A stretch of DNA of 64,000 bases from an uncultured Veillonella sp. (GTDB lineage: Bacteria > Bacillota > Negativicutes > Veillonellales > Veillonellaceae): contig NZ_CAKPTN010000001.1 of the NCBI RefSeq assembly GCF_934190855.1, forward strand, positions 1 through 64,000. Direction: 5' to 3'. The position numbers and the translations under genes are program-made. The number at the start of each line of letters is the position of its first letter. Positions within the stretch are counted from its first letter, which is position 1. Under the pieces are notes generated by a model. The model worked only from the letters and a program-made list of their open reading frames with translations, was not told the origin of the DNA and made no database searches. Shown here piece after piece: positions 55,651 through 64,000 of this stretch.

Positions 55651-56229
55651 ATGAAACGTTTCTTATTTTTTATGGCCCTATTATGTGTTTGGTGTATTTC
55701 TTTTAACTCTGTAAAAGCCGTTTCTAATGTGGAATTACGAGATACAAGTCGTTTTGAACATATTATATCTAAAGGTGATACTGGTGGTGGGGACGGGAAA
55801 TACATTGAGTTGAGTACAATCAAAGATGTGTCCTCAAGTGCCAGTACCAAAAGTATAGAGGCTAAGATTTATGTTGTATTGCCTTCGTCTAATTTGATTC
55901 GAGAATACGCCATTCATTATGACTATAACTTAAATTATTCCTTTGCGAATTTAGTTGCAAGAATGCCCGAGTTTAAACAACAATTTCCGGATTTCTATTT
56001 AGGTGAAATATGGAATATAAAAATGGATGATTCTGGAATTATTGGTACTGTTAAGGCTCAACAGGATTACACGTTGCATGGTGAAAGTAAACCTACACAA
56101 CCAGGTTATAAAGGCTACGAGCATGTTACCTTCTTAACACCTACAGACTTTGATTTTGAAAGCTATCATGTTGCAAATCGTGTTTTCAAGAAAGTATTTG
56201 GCGTATTTTATGATGATGTAATCCGATAG
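55651..56229 (+). CDS. Secreted protein of unknown function, pair member 2
   Basis: Paralogue of the gene before it: a signal peptide (KRFLFFMALLCVWCISFNSV), a central HYDYNLNYSFANLVARMP, KMDDSGIIGTV and end FYDDVIR correspond in order to those in member 1. ATG 55651 is 5 bases after GAGG, which overlaps the stop of member 1. No family is recognised. A terminator follows. Confidence 0.75.
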   Translation: MKRFLFFMALLCVWCISFNSVKAVSNVELRDTSRFEHIISKGDTGGGDGKYIELSTIKDVSSSASTKSIEAKIYVVLPSSNLIREYAIHYDYNLNYSFANLVARMPEFKQQFPDFYLGEIWNIKMDDSGIIGTVKAQQDYTLHGESKPTQPGYKGYEHVTFLTPTDFDFESYHVANRVFKKVFGVFYDDVIR

Positions 56230-56240
56230 TGTTACATAAG

Positions 56241-56275
56241 AAAAGGACTAGAACTCCTAGAGTTCTAGTCCTTTT
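56241..56275. terminator. Bidirectional terminator
   Basis: AAAAGGACTAGAACT and AGTTCTAGTCCTTTT, perfect 15-bp arms with a 5-base loop, lie between the secreted pair and fruA. Confidence 0.9.
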
Positions 56276-56343
56276 GCTATATGTACTTATTTAGCATATG
56301 TACGTTTTTGCTATATGTACTAGTATTAAACTAGCTTTTACAA

Positions 56344-58329
56344 TTATTTTTTCAAGCTTGGTTTTACAAGTGCCAAGATGAAGCAAGCTACAACGGAACC
56401 GATTGCGATGGATGCAAGGTATAGAAGTGGGTTGCCGATTGTAGGTACTACGAAGATACCGCCGTGTGGAGCACGTAGTGTACATTCGAAGAACATGGAC
56501 AACGCACCAGCTGTACCGGCACCGATGATGCAAGCTGGCAATACGCGAACTGGATCAGCCGCTGCAAATGGGATAGCCCCTTCTGTGATGAAGGAAAGGC
56601 CCATGATGTAGTTTGTGATACCAGATTTACGTTCAGCCTCTGTGAAGCGGCTAGGGAAGAATGTAGTACAAAGAGCGATTGCCAATGGTGGAACCATACC
56701 GCCTGCCATGACAGCAGCCATGATACCGTATTCGCCAGTAGCAAGAGCGCCAGTGCCGATAACGTAAGCTGCTTTGTTTACAGGACCGCCCATGTCAACG
56801 GACATCATAGCACCAAAGATAAGACCTAACAATACGCGGCTAGTAGTGCCCATGGATTGTAAGGAGTCCATTAACCAGTGGTTAAGCGCAGATACAGGAG
56901 GGTTGATGACAAAGGTAATAGCAAGACCAATGAATAATACGCCTAGTACTGGGTAGAAGAGAACTGGTTTTGTACCTTCTAATGCTTGAGGCAAACCAGA
57001 TACTAATTTTTTAACTAACAATACTAAATAACCTGCTGCAAAGCCGGCAATCAATGCGCCAAGGAAACCAGAACCACCTTGGTTAGCCAATAGGCCACCA
57101 ACGAAACCAGCTACAAGACCTGGACGGTCAGCAATACTCATAGCGATGTAACCAGCTAATACTGGCAACATAAAGCCAAAGGATGCACCACCAATTTGCA
57201 TGAAGAATGCAGATAAAGGATTGCCAGAACCAAAGTTTTTAGGATTTGCTGGATCTAATGTATCAAACAAGAATGCGAGGGCAATTAAGATACCGCCACC
57301 AATAACGAATGGCAACATGTGAGATACGCCGTTCATCAAGTGTTTATAGATTTGACGGCCTACGCTGTCAGATGCGCTAGCAGCGATTTCAGCAGCTTCG
57401 CAGTCTGCTGCAGATGCTTGGTATACAGCTGCTGTACCAGCCATTGCTTCGGTTAACAGCTCTTCTGCTTTGTTGATGCCGTTTGCAACCTTAGTTTGAA
57501 TCATCGGTTTGCCATTGAAGCGAGCCATTTCCACTTGGCGGTCAGAAGCGACGATGATGCATTTCGCATGTTTGATTTCTTCTGCTGTAAGAGCATCTTT
57601 TACGCCAGACGCACCGTTCTTTTCAACTTTTAAGGAAATGCCCATTTCTTTGGCTTTACGTTCTAAAGATTCCGCAGCCATGTAGGTATGAGCGATACCA
57701 GTAGGGCAACCAGTTACAGCCAATACATCGTAATGAGGGTTGTCTACAGTGATCTTTTCAACTGCTGCAGCCGTTCCAGCCGCTACAGCTGCTGTGCTAG
57801 CGTCAGCTGCTTCAACTTCATCTGCTTGTGGTTCTGCCGTTTTAATGAAACCTTCAACGGATGGATCAAAGTTGCCTTGTTCTTTCGCTGTTACCAGCTC
57901 CAAGAAACGTTCTACAGTTGGAGCTGCGATGAGGGCCTCTTTGAAATCAGGATCGATAACCATCATAGCTAATTGACTCAATACCTCTACATGAGTGTCA
58001 GCTGCGCCTTCTGGAGCTGCGATCATGAAGAATAAACGAGATGGTTGACCGTCGAGTGCTTCAAAGTCTACGCCGTGAGGCACAACCATAGCTGCTAGGC
58101 CTGCTTCTTTTACGCCTGCGGATTTAGCATGTGGTGTAGCAATGCCGTCACCAAGGCCAGTAGAACCAGATTCTTCACGAGCGAAAACGGCTGCTAAGTA
58201 CTCACCTTTGTCGATGAGGTTACCACCTTTTTCCATTAACTCCCCTAAGGTATAAATAGCGTCAGCCTTTGTGATAGGGTCTGCATTTAGCAGGACGGAT
58301 TGAGGTTTTAATAAATCAGTGATTTGCAT
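56344..58329 (-). CDS. fruA: Fructose-specific PTS enzyme IIABC
   Basis: A phosphotransferase permease that takes up fructose and phosphorylates it at C1. Domain order is EIIA (His67 in GIATPHAKS), EIIB (Cys208 in VTGCPTGIAHTYMAAE) and EIIC (about residues 330-655, with multiple helices and the GGPVNKAAY segment). An Ala-rich linker lies near 170-190. AAGGAG precedes ATG. It follows fruK by 33 bases in the same transcript. Confidence 0.95.
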   Translation of the reverse strand: MQITDLLKPQSVLLNADPITKADAIYTLGELMEKGGNLIDKGEYLAAVFAREESGSTGLGDGIATPHAKSAGVKEAGLAAMVVPHGVDFEALDGQPSRLFFMIAAPEGAADTHVEVLSQLAMMVIDPDFKEALIAAPTVERFLELVTAKEQGNFDPSVEGFIKTAEPQADEVEAADASTAAVAAGTAAAVEKITVDNPHYDVLAVTGCPTGIAHTYMAAESLERKAKEMGISLKVEKNGASGVKDALTAEEIKHAKCIIVASDRQVEMARFNGKPMIQTKVANGINKAEELLTEAMAGTAAVYQASAADCEAAEIAASASDSVGRQIYKHLMNGVSHMLPFVIGGGILIALAFLFDTLDPANPKNFGSGNPLSAFFMQIGGASFGFMLPVLAGYIAMSIADRPGLVAGFVGGLLANQGGSGFLGALIAGFAAGYLVLLVKKLVSGLPQALEGTKPVLFYPVLGVLFIGLAITFVINPPVSALNHWLMDSLQSMGTTSRVLLGLIFGAMMSVDMGGPVNKAAYVIGTGALATGEYGIMAAVMAGGMVPPLAIALCTTFFPSRFTEAERKSGITNYIMGLSFITEGAIPFAAADPVRVLPACIIGAGTAGALSMFFECTLRAPHGGIFVVPTIGNPLLYLASIAIGSVVACFILALVKPSLKK

Positions 58330-58362
58330 ATATGTACTCCTTGATGCAAATAAAATGTAAAA

Positions 58363-59277
58363 CTAGTTAACTCGTACTTGTGAAAGTAATGCTTCTACTT
58401 CTACAAGTGTAGCGAGGTTTTCAGAGTAAGCGGAGGCAGAGCCACTGGAGATACCCCAGTACAGTGCCTCTTGTAGATCGCCTGTCTTTTCAAAGCCTGT
58501 AATAAAGCCAGCTACCATGGAGTCGCCAGCGCCTACAGAATTTACGAGAGTGCCCTTAGGGGCAGGGCTCGTATATACTGTGCCATCAGCTGCGACCAAG
58601 ATAGCCCCATCGCCAGCCATGGAGATGAGCACATGCTGTGCACCTATCTCTTGCAATGCTTTGGCAGCTTCCACGAGGTCATCCTTTGTAGAGAGGGTAC
58701 GACCAAAGATTTCACTAAGCTCATGATTATTTGGTTTGATTAAGAACGGTTTATATGGCAAGACTCGTGTGAGTAAGTCTTTAGTAGCATCTACAACAAT
58801 GCGAATATTTTTATGTTGTAATCGCTCCATAATGAGTTCGTACATATCGCTTGGTAAGCTGGAAGGAATACTGCCTGCAAGGATCAATGTATCCTGCTCA
58901 GTTAATGCATCGAGCTGTGTATAGAGGGCTTCTAGTTCGTCGTCTGCGATGATAGGGCCACGGCCGTTAATTTCTGTTTCTTCGTCAGAGGCTTTCACCT
59001 TAACATTGATGCGTGTTAAACCTTCGCGCAGACGAATGAAATCTTCTTTAACACCGAATTGGTTCAGTTGTGTTACGATTTCTTCCCCTGTGAAACCGGC
59101 GATGAATCCGAGTGCCGTTGTATCCATACCGAGATTGTTGAGCACGATGGATACATTGATACCCTTGCCGCCACCGAGAACGTACTCTTGGGTGGTGCGA
59201 TTAATGGTGCCCGTCTTGAGTTGATCAAGGCGTACGATATAATCGAGGGCTGGGTTAAAGGTAATGGTGTAAATCAT
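58363..59277 (-). CDS. fruK: 1-phosphofructokinase (PfkB family)
   Basis: Phosphorylates fructose 1-phosphate to fructose 1,6-bisphosphate. It has a PfkB-type start (MIYTITFNPALDYIVRLD), the GGGKGINVSIVLNNLG motif and the C-terminal NSVGAGDSMVAGFITG catalytic signature. AAGGGGAA precedes ATG. No FruR-type regulator is adjacent. Confidence 0.94.
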   Translation of the reverse strand: MIYTITFNPALDYIVRLDQLKTGTINRTTQEYVLGGGKGINVSIVLNNLGMDTTALGFIAGFTGEEIVTQLNQFGVKEDFIRLREGLTRINVKVKASDEETEINGRGPIIADDELEALYTQLDALTEQDTLILAGSIPSSLPSDMYELIMERLQHKNIRIVVDATKDLLTRVLPYKPFLIKPNNHELSEIFGRTLSTKDDLVEAAKALQEIGAQHVLISMAGDGAILVAADGTVYTSPAPKGTLVNSVGAGDSMVAGFITGFEKTGDLQEALYWGISSGSASAYSENLATLVEVEALLSQVRVN

Positions 59278-59312
59278 ACAAATTCCCCTTTAAGATAAAT
59301 TAATGAGCCTAT

Positions 59313-59392
59313 GATTGGTTAATCTTGTAATTAGCGTAAATTTGATTGATTTTGTAATTAACGTAAATTTGATTGCTTTTATAATTAGCGTA
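59313..59392. repeat. Three imperfect ~27-bp tandem repeats
   Basis: The unit GATTGATTTTGTAATTAACG (plus TAAATTT) occurs three times in slightly different form between fruK and nhaC, the last running into the end of nhaC. It is AT-rich with no stem-and-T-run. It could be part of the fruK promoter region. Confidence 0.55.
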
Positions 59393-60782
59393 TGATTGGT
59401 TGATCCTGCTTCCGTAGTCGCAACCAGTATAGGAGCGGTACGAGGTATAGGAAGAAGGCGAATGGTACATAGCCAGCTGTACTAGTACCCATCATAACTA
59501 CAGGTACATAAGCGGCGATGTTCCATGGTAGTAAGGGGGCAATGACAATGCCGCTGTTTTCAAAGTCGAGCATCACATCTTCGTCTTGAATGCCTCGTTG
59601 TGCGTAGGTAATGCGCATAATAGAATGTGTCATCACAACCGCAATAGCTTGACTACAACCTACAGCACCTGTTAAAAAGGCGAGACCTACATTGGCAGCA
59701 AATACATCGCTTCGTGTTTTTGCTCGTTCTAATAGTTGTCTCACATCGTTCCAGAAGCCAACCCCTTCGAGCATGCCTGAAATGGCAGTGGCCATAAATA
59801 TGGATAGGGTAGGGATGAACATAGTTTGTAGACCGCCGCCATGAATAATATCTGCTAGTGGATTATAATGTGGTAGCTCAAAGCCTGTTAAGGTATACCA
59901 GCCTAAGTCAGAAAGGGTAGCTCCCTGATTGGTATAAGCTAGAATTGCCGCTGCTAATGCACTAAGACCGATAGGCCAACGGATAGATACTTTCAAAGGT
60001 AACAGACCAATGACGATGATTACTGGAATCCATAAGGTCCAATTGATATTGAACACAAAGTAGATTGTATCAGACAGTAAGCTATTAGAATAGTTGAGCG
60101 GGAACCATTGCGATAGTATTAGGTAGAGAACTGTAGAAATCACAAGAGCGGGTAGACCAGACTTAAACATAATAGGAATGTTGGTCGATACCTTTGTATG
60201 CGTTAATGCTGCTACGAGAGAGGCGCTAGATGATAAAGGACCATTCCGATCACCAAAGTAAGCACCAGCAATGATGGCGCCTGCTACGATATTTTCTGGA
60301 ATATTACCGGCTTTTGCCATCGTAATGAGTACAATACCTATGGTACCCACAGTGCCAAGGGCAGTCCCTAACAGCATACTCACTAGTGCTGTTAATAAAA
60401 AGGCACAAGCGATAAAGATAGAAGGATCAATCAAGTCGATACCGGTGGCAATAATCATAGGGATAATACCTGCCGCGTGCCACATGGCGATGAGCCACCC
60501 GATGAGCAGGAATATTTGCATCACCACAATAGAGGTTTTAGCTCCTGTCCATGATAGGTTTAGCAGTTCCTTTGGTTGATACCCTTTGCGGTAGAATACA
60601 TAAGCCATGATGCACCATACCACAATCAAGGCGTAACCGATGGCAATGCTATTGGCTACGGCGATGATGATAATGAGTATGGATAGGAGTAAACCTATGA
60701 GGGGCTCTGTATTTTTCGGTATCAGTGAACGGCCTTGTTGATACTTTAGAAATGCATTTAATATGAGTTGTAACCACTTCAT
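59385..60782 (-). CDS. nhaC: NhaC-family Na+/H+ antiporter
   Basis: A 465-residue membrane protein with about 11-12 helices. The NhaC-type signatures GTALGTVGTIGIVLITMAKA, GAYFGDRNGPLSSSASLVAA and LTGAVGCSQAIAVVM are visible. It exchanges sodium (or malate/lactate in some members) for protons. Its start follows the dapF stop by one base, with a weak ribosome site, so it is probably translationally coupled. Confidence 0.87.
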   Translation of the reverse strand: MKWLQLILNAFLKYQQGRSLIPKNTEPLIGLLLSILIIIIAVANSIAIGYALIVVWCIMAYVFYRKGYQPKELLNLSWTGAKTSIVVMQIFLLIGWLIAMWHAAGIIPMIIATGIDLIDPSIFIACAFLLTALVSMLLGTALGTVGTIGIVLITMAKAGNIPENIVAGAIIAGAYFGDRNGPLSSSASLVAALTHTKVSTNIPIMFKSGLPALVISTVLYLILSQWFPLNYSNSLLSDTIYFVFNINWTLWIPVIIVIGLLPLKVSIRWPIGLSALAAAILAYTNQGATLSDLGWYTLTGFELPHYNPLADIIHGGGLQTMFIPTLSIFMATAISGMLEGVGFWNDVRQLLERAKTRSDVFAANVGLAFLTGAVGCSQAIAVVMTHSIMRITYAQRGIQDEDVMLDFENSGIVIAPLLPWNIAAYVPVVMMGTSTAGYVPFAFFLYLVPLLYWLRLRKQDQPIIR

Positions 60783-60783
60783 C

Positions 60784-61617
60784 TTAATCGATAGGAAGTT
60801 CTGTTTCGAATACTTCCTCAGCCGGGCCTGTCATGAGCACCGTGCCATCCTCCAAGTATGAAATATGCAATGTTCCTAAGTAAAGCTCTACGTCTACTTC
60901 GCGACCAGTTAAGCCTTTTTCAAAGGACATAACGGCGGAGGCACAAGAGCCTGTACCACATGCTAGTGTAGCACCAGCACCGCGTTCCCATGTGCGAACC
61001 TTAATGCGTTTGTCGTTTACTACCTCAATGTAGTTAACGTTTGTATTGGATGGGAATGCATCGTGTTTTTCAAGGATTGGGCCTTGTGTCGTAACAGGGG
61101 CTTTTGTAATATCGTCGATGAATACCTCTGTGTGTGGTACACCGAGCAATACGGAGCTCACTGTTACTGTTTCGCCGTTTACATCGAGGTCAACGTCGAT
61201 AACCTTATCCATATCTACATTCATCGGAATGTCTTGGGATTTAAAGAATGGTTTCCCCATATCTACTGTAACTTGTGTTACAATGCCATTTTCGATGGTC
61301 AAGGTAGGTTTCATGACACCTGCCAAGGTTTCGATGGTAAAAGTTTCTTTCGTAGTTTCACCGTGTTCATAAGCGTATTTAGCAAAGCAACGAATGGCAT
61401 TGCCGCACATTTCTGCTTCACTACCATCGGAGTTGATGATGCGCATGCGTACATCGCATGTTTCAGAAGGAACTAGGATGGCAAGACCATCGGCGCCAAT
61501 ACCGGTGAGACGATCGCAAAGGCGAATAGCGAGGTCTGTGTAATCTTTTTCAGTCCCTTTTGGGTCAGCAAAGAGGATAAAATCATTGCCGAGACCATGC
61601 ATTTTAGTTAATTTCAT
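60784..61617 (-). CDS. dapF: Diaminopimelate epimerase
   Basis: Interconverts LL- and meso-diaminopimelate for lysine and peptidoglycan. The two catalytic cysteines lie in AEMCGNAIRC and LACGTGSCAS, and the N-terminus is LTKMHGLGNDFIL. ATG 61617 is preceded by AGGAG at 7 bases; the frame extends to 61632 without a better site. Length (277 aa) is normal. Confidence 0.95.
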   Translation of the reverse strand: MKLTKMHGLGNDFILFADPKGTEKDYTDLAIRLCDRLTGIGADGLAILVPSETCDVRMRIINSDGSEAEMCGNAIRCFAKYAYEHGETTKETFTIETLAGVMKPTLTIENGIVTQVTVDMGKPFFKSQDIPMNVDMDKVIDVDLDVNGETVTVSSVLLGVPHTEVFIDDITKAPVTTQGPILEKHDAFPSNTNVNYIEVVNDKRIKVRTWERGAGATLACGTGSCASAVMSFEKGLTGREVDVELYLGTLHISYLEDGTVLMTGPAEEVFETELPID

Positions 61618-61638
61618 AAAGTCTCCTATCAATAAGTA

Positions 61639-61668
61639 AGACTTTCACCATGAAGCCCGTGAAAGTCT
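61639..61668 (-). promoter_or_regulatory. Hairpin in the dapF leader
   Basis: AGACTTTCAC and GTGAAAGTCT, perfect 10-bp arms with a 10-base loop, stand about 10 bases before the dapF ribosome site on the minus strand. There is no T-run. It may affect translation or be an operator. Confidence 0.4.
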
Positions 61669-61811
61669 CAAATGTATATAACTATATATTCTATATTATA
61701 ACATAAATGATATTTGATTATGAGATAAAATCTTATAAAAATATGGCGAAAAAGACAAAAAATTAACCTGGATTTAGTAGTCGATAAAATTACTTAATGA
61801 GTCAAAAACAA

Positions 61812-61821
61812 CCCATATGGG
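61812..61821. promoter_or_regulatory. CCCATATGGG palindrome in the dapF-ptsI intergenic region
   Basis: A perfect 10-bp palindrome about 105 bases before ptsI could be a regulator site. Nothing else in the 309-base divergent gap is clear besides AT-rich promoter-like sequence. Confidence 0.25.
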
Positions 61822-61926
61822 ACAGGTGATAAGGCTGATAGATATTGTCTAATTACTTTATTGTTTAACGGAGAAATGATAAAATAAAGAGTAATGTAGT
61901 TTATCGTAATAGAAAGAGGAACACAT

Positions 61927-63654
61927 ATGCGAATTCAAGGGATTTCTGGATCTCGTGGCGTTGCAGTAGGCAATGTATATAGATATATTCAAGAGGAAAT
62001 TGTCATTCCTGATTACACCGTGGCTGAGGACAAGGTAGAAGAGGAGATTGGCAAGTTTGCAGCGGCTATGGCGGCTACTCTAAAACAATTAGATACGATT
62101 CGTCAAAAAGCGTTAGACGAAATGGGCCCTGAAGAGGCGGCTATTTTTGAGGCGCATATGCAAATCGCACAAGATCCATCTTTGTCTGATGGTATTAAAT
62201 CCCTCGTTGAGTCTGGCCATACTAATGTCGTAGCGGCTACAGCTCAAACCATTGAAACCTTTGCGAATATCTTCCTCGGTATGGAAGATCCATATATGCG
62301 CGAACGCGGTGCTGATATTAAGGATATCGGTGACCGTTTGATGCGCAACATGTTAGGTATGAACCCACGTGGTTTATCTCATATTTCTGGGGAAGTTATT
62401 TTGGTGGCTCAAGATTTGGCACCATCCGATACGGCCTCTCTCGACAAAAATGTTGTAAAAGGCATCGTAACAGCGGCAGGTGGTCCTACTTCTCATGCGG
62501 CTATCATGGCGCGCACCTTGGAAATCCCTGCTGTTATGGGCGTTGGTGATATTGAAAGCTTCGTAGATGGGGATAAAGCCGTAGTTCTTGGTACTGATGG
62601 TATCGTAGAAATTAATCCATCTGATGCGGATTGGGCTGAATATACAAATCAAGCTGCGGCATTCCAAGAGGAACTAAAACGTTTGCGTGAGTCTGCGAAC
62701 TTAGAAGCCACTACGACTGATGGTCATTATGTAGAATTATTCGGCAATATCGGTAAAGCGAAAGATGCTAAAAATGCTCTTACTATGGGCGCTCAAGGTA
62801 TCGGCTTGTACCGTACAGAGTTCCTTTATATGGAAAACGACGAATTGCCAGCAGAAGATGTACAATTTGAAGAATATAAAAAGGTTGCCCAAGACATGAA
62901 GGGCAAACCGGTTATCATCCGTACTATGGACATCGGTGGCGACAAGGAATTAAAATGCCTTGATTTGCCTAGCGAAATGAATCCATTCCTCGGCTACCGT
63001 GCTATTCGTATTTCTTTAAATCGTCCAGATATCTTCAAAGTACAATTGCGTGCCTTGTTACGGGCTAGTGCTTTTGGTGATATTCACATCATGTATCCAA
63101 TGATCGCTTCCGTAGAAGAAGTAAAACAAGCAAATGCTATGCTTGATGAATGTAAGGAAGAGCTTACAGCAGAAGGCAAAGAGTTCAATAAGGATATTAA
63201 GGTTGGTATCATGATCGAAGTACCAGCGGCGGCTGTTATTTCTCCAATCCTTGCTAAGTATGTAGACTTCTTCAGTATCGGTACCAACGATTTATGCCAA
63301 TATACGTTGGCTGTAGACCGTATGAACGAAGCTATCGGCAGTCTATATCAACCATTGCATCCAGGCGTGTTACGTCTTATCAAACATGTTATCGATGCTA
63401 GCCATGAACAAGGCAAATTCACTGGCATGTGTGGTGAGCTTGCTAGCGACCCTGTAGCTACTATGATTCTATTAGGTTTAGGCCTAGATGAGTTCTCTAT
63501 GACAGCATCTTCTATTCCGCTTATTAAAAACATCTTGCGTTCTGTTTCTAAAGCAGAATGTGAAGAAGTGGCCAATAAAGCGCTTACTATGGACACCGCT
63601 GAAGAAATCACAGAATACGCTAAATCTGTATTAGCAGAGAAAGGCTTATTATAA
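61927..63654 (+). CDS. ptsI: PTS enzyme I (phosphoenolpyruvate:protein phosphotransferase)
   Basis: Passes phosphate from PEP to HPr. The phosphorylated residue is His190 in GGPTSHAAIMAR. The PEP-binding barrel has GLYRTEFLYM, SIGTNDLCQYTLA and the catalytic cysteine in GMCGELASDP. Length (575 aa) is typical. AAAGAGG precedes ATG. It supplies phosphate for FruA encoded nearby on the other strand. Confidence 0.96.
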   Translation: MRIQGISGSRGVAVGNVYRYIQEEIVIPDYTVAEDKVEEEIGKFAAAMAATLKQLDTIRQKALDEMGPEEAAIFEAHMQIAQDPSLSDGIKSLVESGHTNVVAATAQTIETFANIFLGMEDPYMRERGADIKDIGDRLMRNMLGMNPRGLSHISGEVILVAQDLAPSDTASLDKNVVKGIVTAAGGPTSHAAIMARTLEIPAVMGVGDIESFVDGDKAVVLGTDGIVEINPSDADWAEYTNQAAAFQEELKRLRESANLEATTTDGHYVELFGNIGKAKDAKNALTMGAQGIGLYRTEFLYMENDELPAEDVQFEEYKKVAQDMKGKPVIIRTMDIGGDKELKCLDLPSEMNPFLGYRAIRISLNRPDIFKVQLRALLRASAFGDIHIMYPMIASVEEVKQANAMLDECKEELTAEGKEFNKDIKVGIMIEVPAAAVISPILAKYVDFFSIGTNDLCQYTLAVDRMNEAIGSLYQPLHPGVLRLIKHVIDASHEQGKFTGMCGELASDPVATMILLGLGLDEFSMTASSIPLIKNILRSVSKAECEEVANKALTMDTAEEITEYAKSVLAEKGLL

Positions 63655-63847
63655 TTCGTTGTATCTTAAAAATCAGTATTGAAAATTCTAAAGATACGTA
63701 TTAAGGAATTTTAAGATATTTGCTAAGTGAATCGTTATATAGTAAATAACTTTTAATATACTTGAATTGATACGCTTATAATTGATACAATATATCTATT
63801 AGAACGTAAGGGATAGGCAGGGCCTATCTATATAGAAAGAGGTTACC

Positions 63848-64000
63848 ATGAAAGAATTAACAGTAGAAATTACAAACGAATCTGGTTTACACGCTCGTCC
63901 TGCGACAGCTTTCACACAATTGGCTGCTAAATATGCTTCCAAAGTGACAATCGCTGCTAACGGTAAAACAGCTGATGCTAAATCCATCTTAACTGTATTA
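63848..64000 (+). CDS. ptsH: Phosphocarrier HPr, 5' part (continues beyond the window)
   Basis: The first 51 residues of HPr are present: His15 in SGLHARPA and the regulatory serine Ser46 in AKSILTVL. The seryl site suggests HPr kinase control as in other Firmicutes. AAGAGG lies 5 bases before ATG. The gene is cut by the right end of the window. It lies after ptsI, the reverse of the usual ptsH-ptsI order. Confidence 0.93.
   Translation, partial: MKELTVEITNESGLHARPATAFTQLAAKYASKVTIAANGKTADAKSILTVL

Overview
The window looks like chromosomal DNA of a Veillonella-type organism (Negativicutes: low-GC, diderm Firmicutes). This is inferred from AT-rich intergenic DNA, strong Shine-Dalgarno sites, a lactate-centred gene set (Ldh_2-family dehydrogenase plus lactate permease), cobamide-dependent diol metabolism, many lipoproteins and a TolA-like Ala/Glu/Gln-rich coiled coil. 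No rRNA, tRNA, CRISPR array, insertion sequence or prophage gene was seen.

Layout. (1) 0.2-3.8 kb: a CobT-like phosphoribosyltransferase, a DUF389 membrane protein and an orphan MetQ lipoprotein. (2) 4-22.2 kb: a 1,2-propanediol utilisation (Pdu) microcompartment locus. A divergent PocR/AraC regulator faces a same-strand series: short pduB, pduCDE (B12-dependent diol dehydratase), pduGH (reactivase), pduO (adenosyltransferase), pduF (facilitator), pduU, pduV, a second CobT paralogue, pduA, long pduB, a 63-residue protein, pduK, pduJ, pduL, eutJ, pduM, pduN, pduP, pduQ. Together these take in propanediol, dehydrate it to propionaldehyde inside a protein shell, and convert the aldehyde to 1-propanol (PduQ) or propionyl-CoA and propionyl-phosphate (PduP, PduL). 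pduS, pduT, pduW and pduX are absent. (3) 22.5-27.5 kb: a giant 2-hydroxyacyl-CoA dehydratase activase-like protein behind a foldable leader, then a cluster of three related palindromic repeats. (4) 27.5-32.5 kb: an MFS exporter, a PepSY protein, lactate permease and an Ldh_2 oxidoreductase. (5) 33-39 kb: a molybdopterin oxidoreductase, BrnQ, an iron-type alcohol dehydrogenase, DUF1653 and a HAD phosphatase. (6) 39-44 kb: five lipoproteins, including two DUF3829 paralogues and a cyclophilin. (7) 44-51 kb: housekeeping genes (GIY-YIG, DUF1934, argS, pyrG, ahpC, Rrf2 regulator, cysK). (8) 51-56 kb: a 1249-residue secreted protein joining a long coiled coil to a tannase-like hydrolase, and a tandem pair of unknown secreted proteins. 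(9) 56-64 kb: fruK-fruA, an NhaC antiporter, dapF, ptsI and the 5' part of ptsH.

The most unusual items are: a 63-residue Pdu protein with an encapsulation-peptide-like helix at each end; two PduB forms, only one with the N-terminal helix; a PduK with a lysine-rich tail; paired divergent CobT paralogues; foldable leaders before pduB and the giant activase; stem-variable, loop-constant repeats; and the coiled-coil/tannase fusion. All family assignments come from reading motifs by eye. No database or folding program was run.
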